Assembly (NCBI GenBank): GCA_008012315.1
Contig: SSEL01000010.1
Location: 1-49,073 of the forward strand
Direction of reading: 5' to 3'
Length of the DNA stretch: 49,073 nt
DNA from: Rhodospirillaceae bacterium
GTDB taxonomy: Bacteria; Pseudomonadota; Alphaproteobacteria; Dongiales; Dongiaceae
Each line of letters opens with the position of its first letter. Within the stretch, counting starts at the first letter, position 1. The position numbers were made by a program, and so were the translations under genes. The notes below the pieces were generated by a model that was given only the letters and a program-made list of their open reading frames with translations, did no database searches and had not been told where the DNA came from. Of the stretch, positions 26,199-37,478 are shown piece by piece.

Positions 26199-27815
26199 AT
26201 GATGCAGGATGTGGTGATTGTCGGTGGCGGCCATAACGGCCTCGTCTGTGCGGCCTATCTGGCCATGGGCGGCCTGAAAGTGACGGTGCTGGAGCGCCGG
26301 GACGTGGTCGGCGGGGCCGCCGTGACCGAGGAATTCCATCCCGGTTTCCGCAATTCCGTGGCCTCCTATACCGTCTCGCTGCTCAATCCGAAGGTGATCC
26401 GCGATCTCAACCTCGCGGCCCATGGCCTACGCATCGTGGAACGCAAGATTTCCAATTTCCTGCCGCTGGAAGACGGCCGGTACTTGAAAGTCGGCGGCGG
26501 CAAGACGGCCCAGGAAGTGGCGAAATTTTCCAACCGGGATGCCGAGCGGCTCGATGCCTATGGTGAAAGGCTTGACGTTATCGCCGACGTGCTGCGAGAC
26601 CTCGTGCTGCAGACGCCGCCCAATGTCATCCAGGGCCATCCGATTGCAGCACTGGGCGAACTCGTCAAGGCCGGCAAGATCGGCAACCGCATCCGCAAGC
26701 TGGATATCGAGATGCAGCGCGAGTTGCTGGATCTCTTCGCCAAATCGGCCGGCGATTATCTGGATGGCTGGTTCGAGAGCGCGCCGATCAAGGCAGCCTA
26801 TGGCTTCGACGGCATCGTCGGCAATTACGCCAGCCCCTATACGCCGGGTTCCGCCTATGTGCTGCTGCATCATGTCTTCGGCGAAGTGAACGGCAAGAAA
26901 GGTGCTTGGGGTCACGCGATCGGCGGCATGGGGGCGATCACCCAGGCCATGGCCAAGGCGGCCATGGCACTCCGCGTCGAAATCAAGACGGCGCATCCGG
27001 TCAGCGAAATCATCGTCGAGAACGGCCGCGCGGTCGGTGCCGTCACTGAATCCGGCGAGGCGATCCGCGCCTCTGCCGTCGTCTCCAATCTCAATCCCAA
27101 ACTGCTTTATCTGAAGCTGATTGATGCAACGGCCTTGCCGACTGATTTCCGCCAGCGCATCGAAAACTGGCGCTGCGGCTCGGGTACTTTCCGCATGAAT
27201 GTGGCGCTCTCCGAGTTGCCCGACTTCACCTGCCTGCCGGGCAAGGATTTGGCCGAGCACCATACCTCCGGCATCATCATGGCACCGAGCCTCGCTTATA
27301 TGGAGCGCGCCTATATCGATGCCAGGACCAATGGCTGGTCGGCTCAGCCGATCGTCGAAATCCTGATCCCCTCGACCCTCGACGACAGCCTTGCGCCAAA
27401 CGGCCGGCATGTCGCCAGCCTGTTCTGCCAGCATGTGGCGCCGGAACTACCCAATGGCGCGTCCTGGGACGATCACCGTGAGGAGGTCGCTGATCTGATG
27501 ATCGAGACGGTCAATCGCTATGCGCCGAACTTCAAAGCTTCGGTGCTGGGGCGGCAGATCAATTCGCCGCTCGATCTCGAACGCACTTTCGGCCTGATCG
27601 GTGGCGATATCTTCCACGGCCAGCTCGATCTCAATCAGCTTTTTTCGGCGCGGCCGATGCTGGGCCATGCGGATTATCGCGGCCCCCTGGCAGGCCTCTA
27701 TATGTGCGGCTCGGGCACCCATCCGGGCGGCGGCGTGACCGGTGCGCCGGGGCATAACGCGGCCCGGGAAATCCTGCGTGATTTCAAGGCGCGCCGGTTG
27801 AAGCGGGCGGGCTGA
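26199..27815 (+). CDS. Phytoene-desaturase-like FAD oxidoreductase
   Basis: A 538-residue flavoprotein of the NAD(P)/FAD-dependent oxidoreductase group often annotated as phytoene dehydrogenase-like. The FAD motif VVIVGGGHNGLVCAAYLA is at the N-terminus, and the C-terminal block LYMCGSGTHPGGGVTGAPGH is typical of this family, including the pyridine-nucleotide-disulfide oxidoreductase-like PYROXD2 relatives. No carotenoid genes are nearby, so carotenoid synthesis is unlikely and the substrate is unknown. Three in-frame ATGs (26184, 26199, 26202) compete; GGGGA favours the last two. It is divergent from the Lrp gene and probably its target. Confidence 0.9.
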   Translation: MMQDVVIVGGGHNGLVCAAYLAMGGLKVTVLERRDVVGGAAVTEEFHPGFRNSVASYTVSLLNPKVIRDLNLAAHGLRIVERKISNFLPLEDGRYLKVGGGKTAQEVAKFSNRDAERLDAYGERLDVIADVLRDLVLQTPPNVIQGHPIAALGELVKAGKIGNRIRKLDIEMQRELLDLFAKSAGDYLDGWFESAPIKAAYGFDGIVGNYASPYTPGSAYVLLHHVFGEVNGKKGAWGHAIGGMGAITQAMAKAAMALRVEIKTAHPVSEIIVENGRAVGAVTESGEAIRASAVVSNLNPKLLYLKLIDATALPTDFRQRIENWRCGSGTFRMNVALSELPDFTCLPGKDLAEHHTSGIIMAPSLAYMERAYIDARTNGWSAQPIVEILIPSTLDDSLAPNGRHVASLFCQHVAPELPNGASWDDHREEVADLMIETVNRYAPNFKASVLGRQINSPLDLERTFGLIGGDIFHGQLDLNQLFSARPMLGHADYRGPLAGLYMCGSGTHPGGGVTGAPGHNAAREILRDFKARRLKRAG

Positions 27816-27875
27816 ACAGGTCGGTCGACGCGGCCCGGTTGACGGCATCCGCATCGCCCGTCGATAGTGGCGGAT

Positions 27876-29099
27876 ATGTCGAGGCCTTTATCCTTCCAGG
27901 CCTTGCCGCAGCCCTGGATGCTCCAGGGAGCGGCAAGGCAAATCTATGACGCGCTGGCGGCGCAAGGCGGCGAGGCGCGCTTTGTCGGTGGCTGCGTGCG
28001 TGATGCGCTGCTGGGACGGCAGATCAACGATATCGATATCGCGACGCCCCTGCCACCCGGCAAGGTCATTGAGCTGCTCACCAGCGCCGGCATCAAGAAT
28101 ATTCCGACCGGGATCGAACATGGCACGGTCACGGCCGTGGTTGACGGCGAGCCGATCGAGGTGACGACCTTGCGGCGCGATGTCGAGACCTTCGGTCGCC
28201 AGGCGCGGGTCGCCTTCACCGATAACTGGCAAGCTGATGCCGCACGCCGCGACTTGACGATGAATGCCTTGTCCTGCGGCCTCGACGGGCAGGTATATGA
28301 CTATTTCGACGGTCTTGCCGATCTTGCGGCGGGTCGGGTGCGCTTCGTCGGCGATCCGCGCACCCGCATGAAGGAAGATTATCTGCGGGTGCTGCGATTC
28401 TTCCGCTTTCACGCCAATTACGCGGCCGGCGATCCCGATCCGGCAGCGATGACGGCGGCCAAGGCATCGGCATCGCAACTGGCCCATCTCTCCGGCGAAC
28501 GCCTGCGCCAGGAAACTTTGAAATTGCTGGTCGCTGCGCGCGGTCCGGAAACCTGGGCGCGCATGCTGGAAGCCGGGATCGTTGCCGCTTATTTGCCGGA
28601 GGCGGCGGATCAGGTACGCCTCAACCTGGTGGCGCAACGCGAAGCTGCGCTGCAGATCGCCCCCGCGGCGGTTCGCCGGCTCGCGGCACTGCTGCCCGGC
28701 AAGACCGAGGCCCTGGCGGTCGGCACCAAACTGCGTCTGTCACGCCGGGAACAGGAGCGTCTCTCCGGCATCGCCGCCGGGCCGGAAATCATGCTGGAAC
28801 TGGAGCCTGTCGCCGTTCGCCGGCTGATCTATCGGCACGGCAATGATCTCGCCCTCGATCTTCTGCTGGTGCATGCGGATAACGATGCCGATCTCGCGTT
28901 GGCAGCAGCGGTGACACAGGCATGGCAGGCCCCGCGGCTGCCGATCGGCGGCAAGGATCTCGCGGAACTCGGGCTGCAACCGGGAGCGGCGATGGGGCGC
29001 TGGCTGGCATTGGCCGAGGCCTGGTGGATTGCCGGCGATTTCCAGGCCGATCGCACGGCCTGCCTGAACTGGCTGCAAGCGCAAATGGCTATAAGCTAG
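27876..29099 (+). CDS. CCA-adding tRNA nucleotidyltransferase
   Basis: A 407-residue class II nucleotidyltransferase that builds or repairs the tRNA 3' CCA end. The catalytic block FVGGCVRDALLG followed by DIDIATPL gives the G-S/G and D-x-D metal site, and RRDLTMNAL is the family's B-type motif; EDYLRVLRFFRF marks the neck domain. It could equally be an A-adding member, which sequence cannot separate without detailed alignment. ATG at 27876 is preferred over GTG at 27867. Its TAG stop is formed by the first bases of repeat copy C. Confidence 0.93.
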   Translation: MSRPLSFQALPQPWMLQGAARQIYDALAAQGGEARFVGGCVRDALLGRQINDIDIATPLPPGKVIELLTSAGIKNIPTGIEHGTVTAVVDGEPIEVTTLRRDVETFGRQARVAFTDNWQADAARRDLTMNALSCGLDGQVYDYFDGLADLAAGRVRFVGDPRTRMKEDYLRVLRFFRFHANYAAGDPDPAAMTAAKASASQLAHLSGERLRQETLKLLVAARGPETWARMLEAGIVAAYLPEAADQVRLNLVAQREAALQIAPAAVRRLAALLPGKTEALAVGTKLRLSRREQERLSGIAAGPEIMLELEPVAVRRLIYRHGNDLALDLLLVHADNDADLALAAAVTQAWQAPRLPIGGKDLAELGLQPGAAMGRWLALAEAWWIAGDFQADRTACLNWLQAQMAIS

Positions 29100-29198
29100 A
29101 GTCAGATGATCAGGCGTGGAAATCGCTGGAGCGATTCCACGCCTGATCTGAATCCGCCTCCACCCAATAGGCTAGCGTGCGATGACATCGCACTCTAG
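29097..29198 (+). repeat. Dispersed structured repeat, copy C
   Basis: The copy begins TAGAGTCAGATGATCAGG and ends GCACTCTAG. Hairpin 1 is nearly perfect (29107-29126 with 29129-29147, one bulged A), with an outer stem different from copies B and D. The linker AATCCGCCTC is conserved, and hairpin 2 is reduced to GTGCGATG/CATCGCAC. Its two ends supply the TAG stops of cca on one strand and hemF on the other. Confidence 0.82.
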
Positions 29199-30076
29199 GG
29201 CCAGATCACTTCCGGCGGCATCGACATCAAGATGGCATCGGTATTGCCGCCGGTTTTCAGCCCGAAGGTGGTGCCGCGGTCATAGAGCAGATTGAATTCG
29301 ACATAGCGGCCGCGGCGAATCAACTGGTGGCGCCGCTGTTCCGGCGTCCAGCTCTTGTTCATATGCCGCCGGACGATTTCCGGATAAATCGCCAGGAACG
29401 CTTCGCCTACGGCCTGGGTAAAACCGATATCCTTCGCCCAGTCGCCGCTATTCAGCGTGTCATAAAAAATACCGCCGATGCCGCGCGGTTCCTGGCGATG
29501 CGGCAGGTAGAAGTAATCGTCGCACCACTTCTTGAAGCGCGGATAGTAATCGGCATCGAAACGGTCGCAGGCGCCACGCAGGGCGGCGTGAAAATCGCCG
29601 GCATCCTGCTCGTGCAGGTCGGGATACATTGGGGTCAGATCGGCGCCGCCGCCGAACCAGGCATGGCTGGTGACGATGTGGCGCGTGTTCATATGCACCG
29701 CCGGGACAAGCGGTGAGCGCATATGGGCGACCAGGGAAATGCCGCTGGCCCAGAAATGGCCGGTATCCGATGCTCCCGGGATTTGCTTGCGAAATTCCGG
29801 GCTGAAGATTCCATGCACGGTGGAGACATTCACGCCGACCTTTTCGAAAACCCGCCCGCGCATGACCGACATTACCCCGCCGCCGCCATGGCCGCTTTCG
29901 GCACTCTCATCCGGCCGATGCCATTCCTGCCGCTCGAATCGGCCGGCCGGAAGCCCGGCATGTTCAGTGCCCGCCAGATCATCTTCCAGTTGTTCGAAGG
30001 CCGTGCAGATCCGGTCGCGCAGGGCGACGAACCACGTGGCGGCCTGGTCTTTGTGATCGATTGGATAGTCGCTCAT
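29195..30076 (-). CDS. hemF: Oxygen-dependent coproporphyrinogen III oxidase
   Basis: A 293-residue enzyme that oxidatively decarboxylates coproporphyrinogen III to protoporphyrinogen IX with O2, in heme synthesis. The family blocks are clear: [13 protein letters not shown], HNxR-type [22 protein letters not shown] and [20 protein letters not shown]. Length is typical. The gene overlaps trmL by 4 bases and reads away from the cytochrome bc1 operon, whose cytochromes need its product. Its stop codon lies in repeat copy C. Confidence 0.97.
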   Translation of the reverse strand: MSDYPIDHKDQAATWFVALRDRICTAFEQLEDDLAGTEHAGLPAGRFERQEWHRPDESAESGHGGGGVMSVMRGRVFEKVGVNVSTVHGIFSPEFRKQIPGASDTGHFWASGISLVAHMRSPLVPAVHMNTRHIVTSHAWFGGGADLTPMYPDLHEQDAGDFHAALRGACDRFDADYYPRFKKWCDDYFYLPHRQEPRGIGGIFYDTLNSGDWAKDIGFTQAVGEAFLAIYPEIVRRHMNKSWTPEQRRHQLIRRGRYVEFNLLYDRGTTFGLKTGGNTDAILMSMPPEVIWP

Positions 30077-30579
30077 AATCCGTGCTCGTTGGTGGTGATG
30101 GTGGGTTGGGCTGGGAAGCCGGTCTGGCGCAGGGCTTCGCCGATCACCATGGCGGCGGCAACCGCCACATTCAAGCTGCGAAAGCCGGGACGCATGGGAA
30201 TTGTCACGCGGGCATCGGCCGCTTCATGAACCGTCGGCGGCACGCCGCTGCCTTCACTGCCGACCATCAGGGAATCGCCCGCCTGGAAGGTGAAATTGGT
30301 ATAACGGTCGGGTGCCCGGGTGGTTAAAAGAATTAACCGGCCGCCGGGCGGCCGCCGGGTCGACCGTTGCTGGCAATAGGCTTCCCAGGAGCTGTGCCGG
30401 GTCAGATCGACGCCTTCCAGGTAATCCATCCCCGCCCGGCGAAGCCGCCGGTCGTCGAAAATGAAACCACAAGGTTCGATCAGATCGACGGCCAGGCCGA
30501 AACAGGCGGCGAGGCGCAGGAGCGTGCCGGTATTCTGCGGGATATCAGGCTGGTACAGGGCAAGGCGCATATCAGGCAT
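30073..30579 (-). CDS. trmL: tRNA (cytidine(34)-2'-O)-methyltransferase
   Basis: A 168-residue SPOUT-class methyltransferase that 2'-O-methylates the wobble base of tRNA-Leu isoacceptors. The start [20 protein letters not shown] and the knot motifs VGSEGSGVP and [19 protein letters not shown] are diagnostic. I start at ATG 30579; ATG 30570 is also possible. Four-base overlap with hemF indicates a shared operon. Confidence 0.95.
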   Translation of the reverse strand: MPDMRLALYQPDIPQNTGTLLRLAACFGLAVDLIEPCGFIFDDRRLRRAGMDYLEGVDLTRHSSWEAYCQQRSTRRPPGGRLILLTTRAPDRYTNFTFQAGDSLMVGSEGSGVPPTVHEAADARVTIPMRPGFRSLNVAVAAAMVIGEALRQTGFPAQPTITTNEHGL

Positions 30580-30944
30580 CGAATTGGTTGCGGTCGGCGA
30601 CGGGCCAAGTGCCCGAAACAAGGTTATTTCTAACAGATGCCTGACCGGAAAACCGCTGCTGCATTGCCGCATCGACGGGGCCGACTGCTACCGCCCATGA
30701 CATCCCGAGTGCTTTGCAAAAACAGGGAATTCCTATATACCCGAGCCGGATCATCGCCGAAGGCTGCGGACGGGGTAGCGGCTCGCGGGCGGTTTCGTGC
30801 GGCGGTTTGTCGCAAGGTGCTGTCCGATCACCCAACTATTGACGTGGTATAAGGCGTTCGACCAAAGAGAGGTCCGGGACTTCTGCATCGGCATTAAGGC
30901 CGCCGGTGCCAGGGGATAGCGACCGCAAGAGGGATGTGAATTAT
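30580..30944. other. Divergent intergenic region between trmL and petA
   Basis: The 365 bases separate trmL from the cytochrome bc1 operon and should hold promoters for both. TATATA at 30734-30739 is the best -10-like sequence toward petA, but the TTGCAA at 30714-30719 is spaced too closely to be a normal -35. I see no gene or strong dyad. Confidence 0.35.
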
Positions 30945-31499
30945 ATGGCCGATCAAGCGCATGCGGTGCCCAAAGATGGGCATTCCGGCGGCACGCGCCG
31001 CGAATTTCTCTATTTGATGACGGCTGCAGCCGGCGCCTATGGCGTGGCTTCGGTCGCCTGGCCCTTCATCAGCAGCATGAATCCGTCGCAAGACGTGCTG
31101 GCGCTGTCGTCGATCGAAGTCGATATCAGCAGCATTCAGCCGGGTGAGGGCATCACCGTCAAATGGCGCGGCAAGCCGTTATTCATCCGGCGCCGTACAC
31201 CTGAGGAAATCAAGGCGGCCGAAAGCGTCAACATCGCTCAATTGCGTGACCCGCAGACCGACAAGGACCGGGTTCAGAAGCCGGAATGGCTGGTGCTGAT
31301 CGGCGTCTGCACCCATCTCGGCTGCGTGCCCCAGGGCGAGAAGTCTTCCGAACCGCGCGGTGAATATGGCGGCTACTATTGCCCCTGCCACGGTTCGCAA
31401 TACGATACATCTGGCCGTATCCGTAAAGGCCCAGCGCCGCTCAATCTGGCGGTCCCGCCCTATACGTTCACCGGCGATACCACGGTGAAGGTCGGCTAA
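30945..31499 (+). CDS. petA: Ubiquinol-cytochrome c reductase Rieske iron-sulfur subunit
   Basis: A 184-residue subunit of the cytochrome bc1 complex that carries electrons from ubiquinol to cytochrome c1. The [2Fe-2S] ligands are in CTHLGC and CPCHGS. The N-terminus has a twin-arginine-type [14 protein letters not shown] followed by a membrane anchor that remains uncleaved. ATG 30945 follows a GAGG; the frame extends upstream to 30906 without support. First gene of petABC, 14 bases before petB. Confidence 0.97.
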   Translation: MADQAHAVPKDGHSGGTRREFLYLMTAAAGAYGVASVAWPFISSMNPSQDVLALSSIEVDISSIQPGEGITVKWRGKPLFIRRRTPEEIKAAESVNIAQLRDPQTDKDRVQKPEWLVLIGVCTHLGCVPQGEKSSEPRGEYGGYYCPCHGSQYDTSGRIRKGPAPLNLAVPPYTFTGDTTVKVG

Positions 31500-31513
31500 G
31501 GGGAGCACCAGAG

Positions 31514-32890
31514 ATGAGCAAACATTTTAAGAATCCGGTCGTCCGCTGGATCGACCACCGCCTGCCGGTCTTCTCCTATCTGGATCATGAGGCGAACGAA
31601 TATCCGACGCCGAAGAACCTGAACTACTGGTGGAATTTCGGCTCGCTCGCCGGTTTCATGCTGATCACCATGATCGCAACCGGCATTTTCCTGGCGATGC
31701 AGTATACGCCGCATGTCAGCATGGCCTTCAATTCGGTCGAACGCATCATGCGCGATGTCAATTTCGGCTGGCTGCTGCGCTATCTGCATATGAACGGCGC
31801 GTCGATGTTCTTCATCGTCGTTTACATCCACATCTTCCGCGGCCTCTATTTCGGATCCTATAAGGCACCGCGCGAACTGCTGTGGCAGCTCGGCGTCCTG
31901 ATCCTGCTGCTGATGATGGCGACGGCCTTCATGGGCTACGTGCTTCCCTGGGGCCAGATGAGCTTCTGGGGCGCCACCGTCATCACCAATCTGTTCTCGG
32001 CCATTCCGCTGGTCGGCGACAAGATCGTGACGCTGCTCTGGGGTGGTTTCGCCGTCGACAATCCGACGCTGAACCGGTTCTTCGCCCTGCATTACCTGAT
32101 GCCTTTCGTGATCCTCGCTGTCGTGATGCTGCATATCATTGCGCTGCACCGTTTCGGCTCGAACAACCCGATCGGTATCGACACCAAGGGCAAGCAGGAT
32201 ACGATCCCCTTCCACCCCTATTACACCACCAAGGACATCTTCGGCCTTGGCATCTTCCTGATCTTCTACGCCTTCTGGGTGTTCTACGCCCCGAACGCGC
32301 TGGGCGATCCTGACAACTACATCCCCGCCAATCCGCTCTCGACGCCGGAGCATATCGTTCCCGAATGGTACTTCCTGCCGTTCTACGCGATCCTGCGCTC
32401 GATCCCGGACAAGCTGATGGGTGTCATCGCCATGGGGGCCTCGATCGCCATCCTGTTCGTGCTGCCCTGGCTCGACCGCTCGCCGGTCCGCTCCGGCACG
32501 TTCCGGCCGGTCTTCAAGTGGTTCTTCTGGATGCTGGTCTTCGATTGCGCGATCCTGATGTTCGTCGGCAAGAATCCGCCGGACTGGTTCTGGCAGCCGT
32601 TTGCCATGCATGTGACCCCGGCCGAGGAAGTCGTTGCCGCGGCGGGTGTGGCGGATGCCGATGCGTTGTGGCCGATCACCTTCGCCGGCGGCACCCTGGG
32701 GATCAAGATCCTGCTCCTCGGCCAGTTGGCGACCTTGTACTACTTCGCTTACTTCATCGTGGTTCTGCCTCTGCTCTCGATTTTCGAGACACCGAAGCGC
32801 CTGCCGCTGTCGATCAGCGAGCCGGTACTGAAAGGTGGCGGCAAGGCGGCCGTTGCACATGCCCATAGCAAGCCGATGGAGAAGGCGTAA
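31514..32890 (+). CDS. petB: Cytochrome b of the bc1 complex
   Basis: A 458-residue polytopic membrane protein holding the two b hemes and the quinol sites Qo and Qi. Paired heme-binding histidines appear in [20 protein letters not shown] and [10 protein letters not shown]...LHIIALH, and the Qo PEWY motif in [13 protein letters not shown] is intact. Length is in the range for full bacterial cytochrome b (not split b6/IV). GGGGAG precedes the ATG. It overlaps the cytochrome c1 gene by one base (TAATG). Confidence 0.98.
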   Translation: MSKHFKNPVVRWIDHRLPVFSYLDHEANEYPTPKNLNYWWNFGSLAGFMLITMIATGIFLAMQYTPHVSMAFNSVERIMRDVNFGWLLRYLHMNGASMFFIVVYIHIFRGLYFGSYKAPRELLWQLGVLILLLMMATAFMGYVLPWGQMSFWGATVITNLFSAIPLVGDKIVTLLWGGFAVDNPTLNRFFALHYLMPFVILAVVMLHIIALHRFGSNNPIGIDTKGKQDTIPFHPYYTTKDIFGLGIFLIFYAFWVFYAPNALGDPDNYIPANPLSTPEHIVPEWYFLPFYAILRSIPDKLMGVIAMGASIAILFVLPWLDRSPVRSGTFRPVFKWFFWMLVFDCAILMFVGKNPPDWFWQPFAMHVTPAEEVVAAAGVADADALWPITFAGGTLGIKILLLGQLATLYYFAYFIVVLPLLSIFETPKRLPLSISEPVLKGGGKAAVAHAHSKPMEKA

Positions 32891-33687
32891 TGAGTATCCG
32901 TTCTCTTGTACTCAAAGCCTCCACGGTTGTCGTCGGTGCCGCGGCGGTCCTGTTCATCGCGGCCGAACCCGGTGGCCATGTCGATATTCCGAAGGAAGAC
33001 TGGTCGTTCCAGGGTTTCTTCGGTCACTATGACCGGGCACAGTTGAAGCGCGGCTTCCAGATCTATTCGGAAGTCTGCTCGGGCTGCCATTCGATGAATC
33101 TGATGTCCTACCGCAATCTGGAAAACATCGGCTTCACGGAAGACGAAGTGAAGGACATCGCCGCCAAGGTTCAGGTCCAGAATGAGGACCCGAACGATGC
33201 CGGCGAAATGTTCGAACGGCCGGGCAAGCCGTCCGATCACTTCCATGCGCCCTTCCCCAATGAGCAGGCCGCCCGTGCCGCCAATAACGGCGCCTTGCCG
33301 CCGGATATGTCGCTGCTGGCGAAATCCCGCGCCGGCAAGGGCTTTGGCGGTTATGCCGGTGCCGATTATATCCATGCCTTGCTGACCGGCTATGGCGAGC
33401 CGCCGGCGGATATGAAGATCAATCCGGGCATGAACTACAACAAGTACTTCAAGGGCCATCAGATTGCCATGCCGCAGCCCTTACAGGACGACTCGGTGAC
33501 CTATGCCGACGGCACCAAGGCGACCCTGGACCAGGAATCTCGCGACGTCGCGACCTTCCTGACCTGGACTGCCGAAGGCGAAATGGAACAGCGCAAGAAA
33601 ACCGGTCTGAAGGCCGTGCTGTTCCTGGTCGTTTTCACGCTGCTGGCCTATGCCGCCAAGCGGAAAGTGTGGAAAAACGTCCACTGA
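32890..33687 (+). CDS. petC: Cytochrome c1
   Basis: A 265-residue membrane-anchored c-type cytochrome of the bc1 complex. It has a signal-anchor-like N-terminus, the heme-binding CSGCH near residue 62, a probable axial Met region in HQIAMPQPL, and a C-terminal membrane helix (AVLFLVVFTLLAYAA). Translation is coupled to petB. A strong terminator follows. Confidence 0.97.
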   Translation: MSIRSLVLKASTVVVGAAAVLFIAAEPGGHVDIPKEDWSFQGFFGHYDRAQLKRGFQIYSEVCSGCHSMNLMSYRNLENIGFTEDEVKDIAAKVQVQNEDPNDAGEMFERPGKPSDHFHAPFPNEQAARAANNGALPPDMSLLAKSRAGKGFGGYAGADYIHALLTGYGEPPADMKINPGMNYNKYFKGHQIAMPQPLQDDSVTYADGTKATLDQESRDVATFLTWTAEGEMEQRKKTGLKAVLFLVVFTLLAYAAKRKVWKNVH

Positions 33688-33735
33688 ACACAACGATCAT
33701 CGCCCGGTCTCGACCGGGTGAGATAGACATGACGA

Positions 33736-33775
33736 CCGCCGCCGAATGTCATATGCTCGGCGGCGGTTTGTTTTT
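33736..33775 (+). terminator. Terminator of the petABC operon
   Basis: CCGCCGCCGA (33736-33745) pairs perfectly with TCGGCGGCGG (33757-33766), followed by TTTGTTTTT. It begins 48 bases after the petC stop. Confidence 0.9.
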
Positions 33776-33852
33776 GGCGGCATTGCCGCTCGAAAGAGCC
33801 GCTTTCAGGTGGGTACGGCTGTATGCGGTGCGGCCGAGGGTAGGGAGTCTAG

Positions 33853-34710
33853 ATGATGACGCCGGGATGCGGCATCACCGGAATCGACCATGCATTGATT
33901 GGCGTTCGCAATTTGGAGGCCGCGCGTGAGGTTTGGACGCGGCTCGGTTTCACCGTCTGCCCGCGCGGCCGGCATATCGGTTGGGGTACCGGCAATTACT
34001 GCATCATGCTGGATAGCGGCTATGTCGAGCTGCTCGGCATCATCGACCCCGCCCAATTCACCAACAATCTCGACAAGTTCCTGGAAACCCGCGAAGGGCT
34101 GATGGGCCTCGCCTTCGCCACCGACAATGCGGCCGCCTGTCGCCAGCAGCTCGAAGAGGCGGGGCTGCATCCCGACGGGCCGAAGGACCTGTCGCGCAAG
34201 CTGGAACTGCCGGAAGGCGATGTCACGCCGTCCTTTCACCTGATCTTCCTGCCGCCGGAAGAGACCCCGGCCTTACGCGCCTTCATCTGCCACCACCGGA
34301 CGCCGGAACTGCTGCGCCGGCCCGACTGGCAAATTCATCCCAATGGCGCTACCGCCCTTATCTCGATGACCGTGGTCTGCGACGACCCGGTGATTGCCGC
34401 TTTCGGCTACCTGCCGATCTTCGGCCCCGACCGCATCAAGGTGACAGATCGCATGACGGTGGTGAATTGCGGCTTCGGCGCGCTCCGTTTCGTGACGCCG
34501 GACGGTTTCCTGTCGCTGCATCCGCATATCGCCAATCTGCCGAGCTATCCCACACCCTGGGTGGCGGCGATGAAGCTGGAAGTCAAAGACCGCGCCCATT
34601 GCCGGGAGTATCTGCAAAAGGCCGGCATCGCCGCCGCGCGGACCGAGGAAGGATGCCTGGTCCATCCGCGAGATGCCAATGGCCTGATCCTGGAACTGGT
34701 CGGGCGCTGA
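33853..34710 (+). CDS. VOC superfamily (glyoxalase-like) protein
   Basis: A 285-residue protein with two vicinal-oxygen-chelate modules. The first begins TGIDHALIGVRNLEAAREVW, with the usual first metal histidine; the second half contains ISMTVVCDDPVIAAF and ends LVHPRDANGLILELVGR with the terminal Glu. Members include glyoxalase, dioxygenases and resistance proteins; the substrate is not evident. AGGGAG precedes the ATG. Independent of petABC because of the terminator between them. Confidence 0.85.
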   Translation: MMTPGCGITGIDHALIGVRNLEAAREVWTRLGFTVCPRGRHIGWGTGNYCIMLDSGYVELLGIIDPAQFTNNLDKFLETREGLMGLAFATDNAAACRQQLEEAGLHPDGPKDLSRKLELPEGDVTPSFHLIFLPPEETPALRAFICHHRTPELLRRPDWQIHPNGATALISMTVVCDDPVIAAFGYLPIFGPDRIKVTDRMTVVNCGFGALRFVTPDGFLSLHPHIANLPSYPTPWVAAMKLEVKDRAHCREYLQKAGIAAARTEEGCLVHPRDANGLILELVGR

Positions 34711-34788
34711 TGCCGCCGACTCGCGCTTCAGGGCAACCGTAGGCGGATGGCGCTACGGCGGGATCCCGCTAGCCTAGATGGCGGCGAT

Positions 34789-35892
34789 TTAAACGTTGAA
34801 GCGGAAATTGAAGATGTCGCCATCCTGGACGACATATTCCTTGCCTTCGGCCCGCATCTTGCCGGCTTCCTTGGCGGCGGCTTCGCCATTGCAGGCGATG
34901 AAGTCGTCATAGGCGATGGTTTCGGCGCGGATGAAGCCGCGCTCGAAATCGGTGTGGATGACGCCTGCCGCTTCCGGCGCCTTGGCCCCAGCCCGGACGG
35001 TCCAGGCACGGGCTTCCTTCGGGCCGACGGTGAAGAAGGTCAGCAGGCCAAGAAGACCATAGCCGGCACGGATGACGCGGGCGAGGCCGGTCTCTTCCAG
35101 ACCCAGGGTCGAGAGGAATTCGGCCTTTTCTTCCTCAGTCGGAAGCTGCGCCACTTCGGCCTCAATGGCGGCGGAAATGACGACCGTCACCGCGCCCTCC
35201 GCCTTGGCCTTGGCGGCCACCTTTTCCGACAGGGCATTGCCGGTGGCGGCGTTGCCTTCCTCGACATTGCAGACATAGAGGACCGGCTTGCCGCTCAGTA
35301 GCTGCAACTGCTTGAAGAGCGGCATCTGCTCGGCGGAGAGTTTCGTGGCCACGGTGCGGGCCGGCTTGCCCTCGCGCAAGGCGACCAGCACCGGCTCGGT
35401 GATCTCGATCAGGGCCTTGGCTTCCTTGTCGCCGCCGCGGGCTTTCTTGACCGCATTGTCGTGGCGCTTTTCGAGGCTTTCGAGATCGGCCAGCATCAGC
35501 TCCGTCTCGACGGTCTCGGCGTCGCGGATCGGATCGACCGACCCTTCGACATGGGTCACTTCGCCCTCGAAACAGCGCAGCACGTGAACGATGGCATCGG
35601 TCTCGCGGATATTGGCGAGGAACTGATTGCCCAGGCCTTCTCCCTTGCTGGCACCGCGCACCAGGCCGGCGATATCGACGAATTCCAGCTGGGTCGGGAC
35701 GATCTTCGCGGATTTGCCGATGGTGGCGATCTTGTCGAGGCGGGGATCCGGCACGGCCACCCGGCCGACATTGGGCTCGATGGTGCAGAAGGGATAGTTG
35801 GCCGCCTGGGCCGCCGCCGTGGAGGTCAGCGCGTTGAACAGGGTGGACTTGCCCACATTAGGCAGGCCGACGATGCCGCAATTAAAACCCAT
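34789..35892 (-). CDS. ychF: Redox-regulated ATPase/GTPase YchF
   Basis: A 367-residue Obg-family P-loop protein. GLPNVGKST (G1) and [10 protein letters not shown] (G3) are intact; the C-terminal TGS domain ends [17 protein letters not shown]. YchF/OLA1 proteins prefer ATP and associate with ribosomes. ATG 35892 gives the conserved [12 protein letters not shown] start; the frame extends upstream but the extra sequence is not conserved. In related genomes ychF follows pth; here two other genes intervene. Confidence 0.96.
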   Translation of the reverse strand: MGFNCGIVGLPNVGKSTLFNALTSTAAAQAANYPFCTIEPNVGRVAVPDPRLDKIATIGKSAKIVPTQLEFVDIAGLVRGASKGEGLGNQFLANIRETDAIVHVLRCFEGEVTHVEGSVDPIRDAETVETELMLADLESLEKRHDNAVKKARGGDKEAKALIEITEPVLVALREGKPARTVATKLSAEQMPLFKQLQLLSGKPVLYVCNVEEGNAATGNALSEKVAAKAKAEGAVTVVISAAIEAEVAQLPTEEEKAEFLSTLGLEETGLARVIRAGYGLLGLLTFFTVGPKEARAWTVRAGAKAPEAAGVIHTDFERGFIRAETIAYDDFIACNGEAAAKEAGKMRAEGKEYVVQDGDIFNFRFNV

Positions 35893-36111
35893 GACTGCAA
35901 TCCCAGATAACGGTGCCGAAAATCCGGCTGAAACCCGCGAAATCCGGATTTGTCGCGATGCCGAAACGGGGCAGGTCGCAAAGGTCAGCCAGCGCGGCTG
36001 ACCTATCAGGAAAGCCCTGACGGAACAACCGTTTTCCCATATCCGGTCGCACATCCCCTCCCTGCAAGACGGTAATAGGCGCCGGCTATGGCGGCGATCC
36101 AATCTCCTTAT

Positions 36112-36140
36112 TTGAAATGCGAATAATTCGCATTTACATA
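36112..36140 (+). promoter_or_regulatory. Metal-responsive-type operator overlapping the Nramp promoter
   Basis: A perfect dyad with ten-base arms, AAATGCGAAT and ATTCGCATTT around a single central A, spans 36115-36135. It fills the spacer between TTGAAA (36112-36117) and TACATA (36135-36140), which are 17 bases apart. A repressor on the dyad would block RNA polymerase. Nramp genes in alphaproteobacteria are commonly controlled by Mur/Fur or MntR; which one acts here is not decided. Confidence 0.6.
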
Positions 36141-36188
36141 TTATACCGATGATTATGAGCCGCACCGCGCGGCGGACCGGGATGTGCC

Positions 36189-37474
<1,286 letters not shown>

Positions 37475-37478
<4 letters not shown>

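Noticed and set aside
26199..27815. Carotenoid phytoene desaturase
   Set aside because: No other carotenoid genes nearby and the family is broad, so only a general oxidoreductase call is supported.
31496..32866. Minus-strand frame of 456 codons opposite cytochrome b
   Set aside because: Shadow of petB; its protein is Glu/Arg/Gln-rich without recognisable domains.
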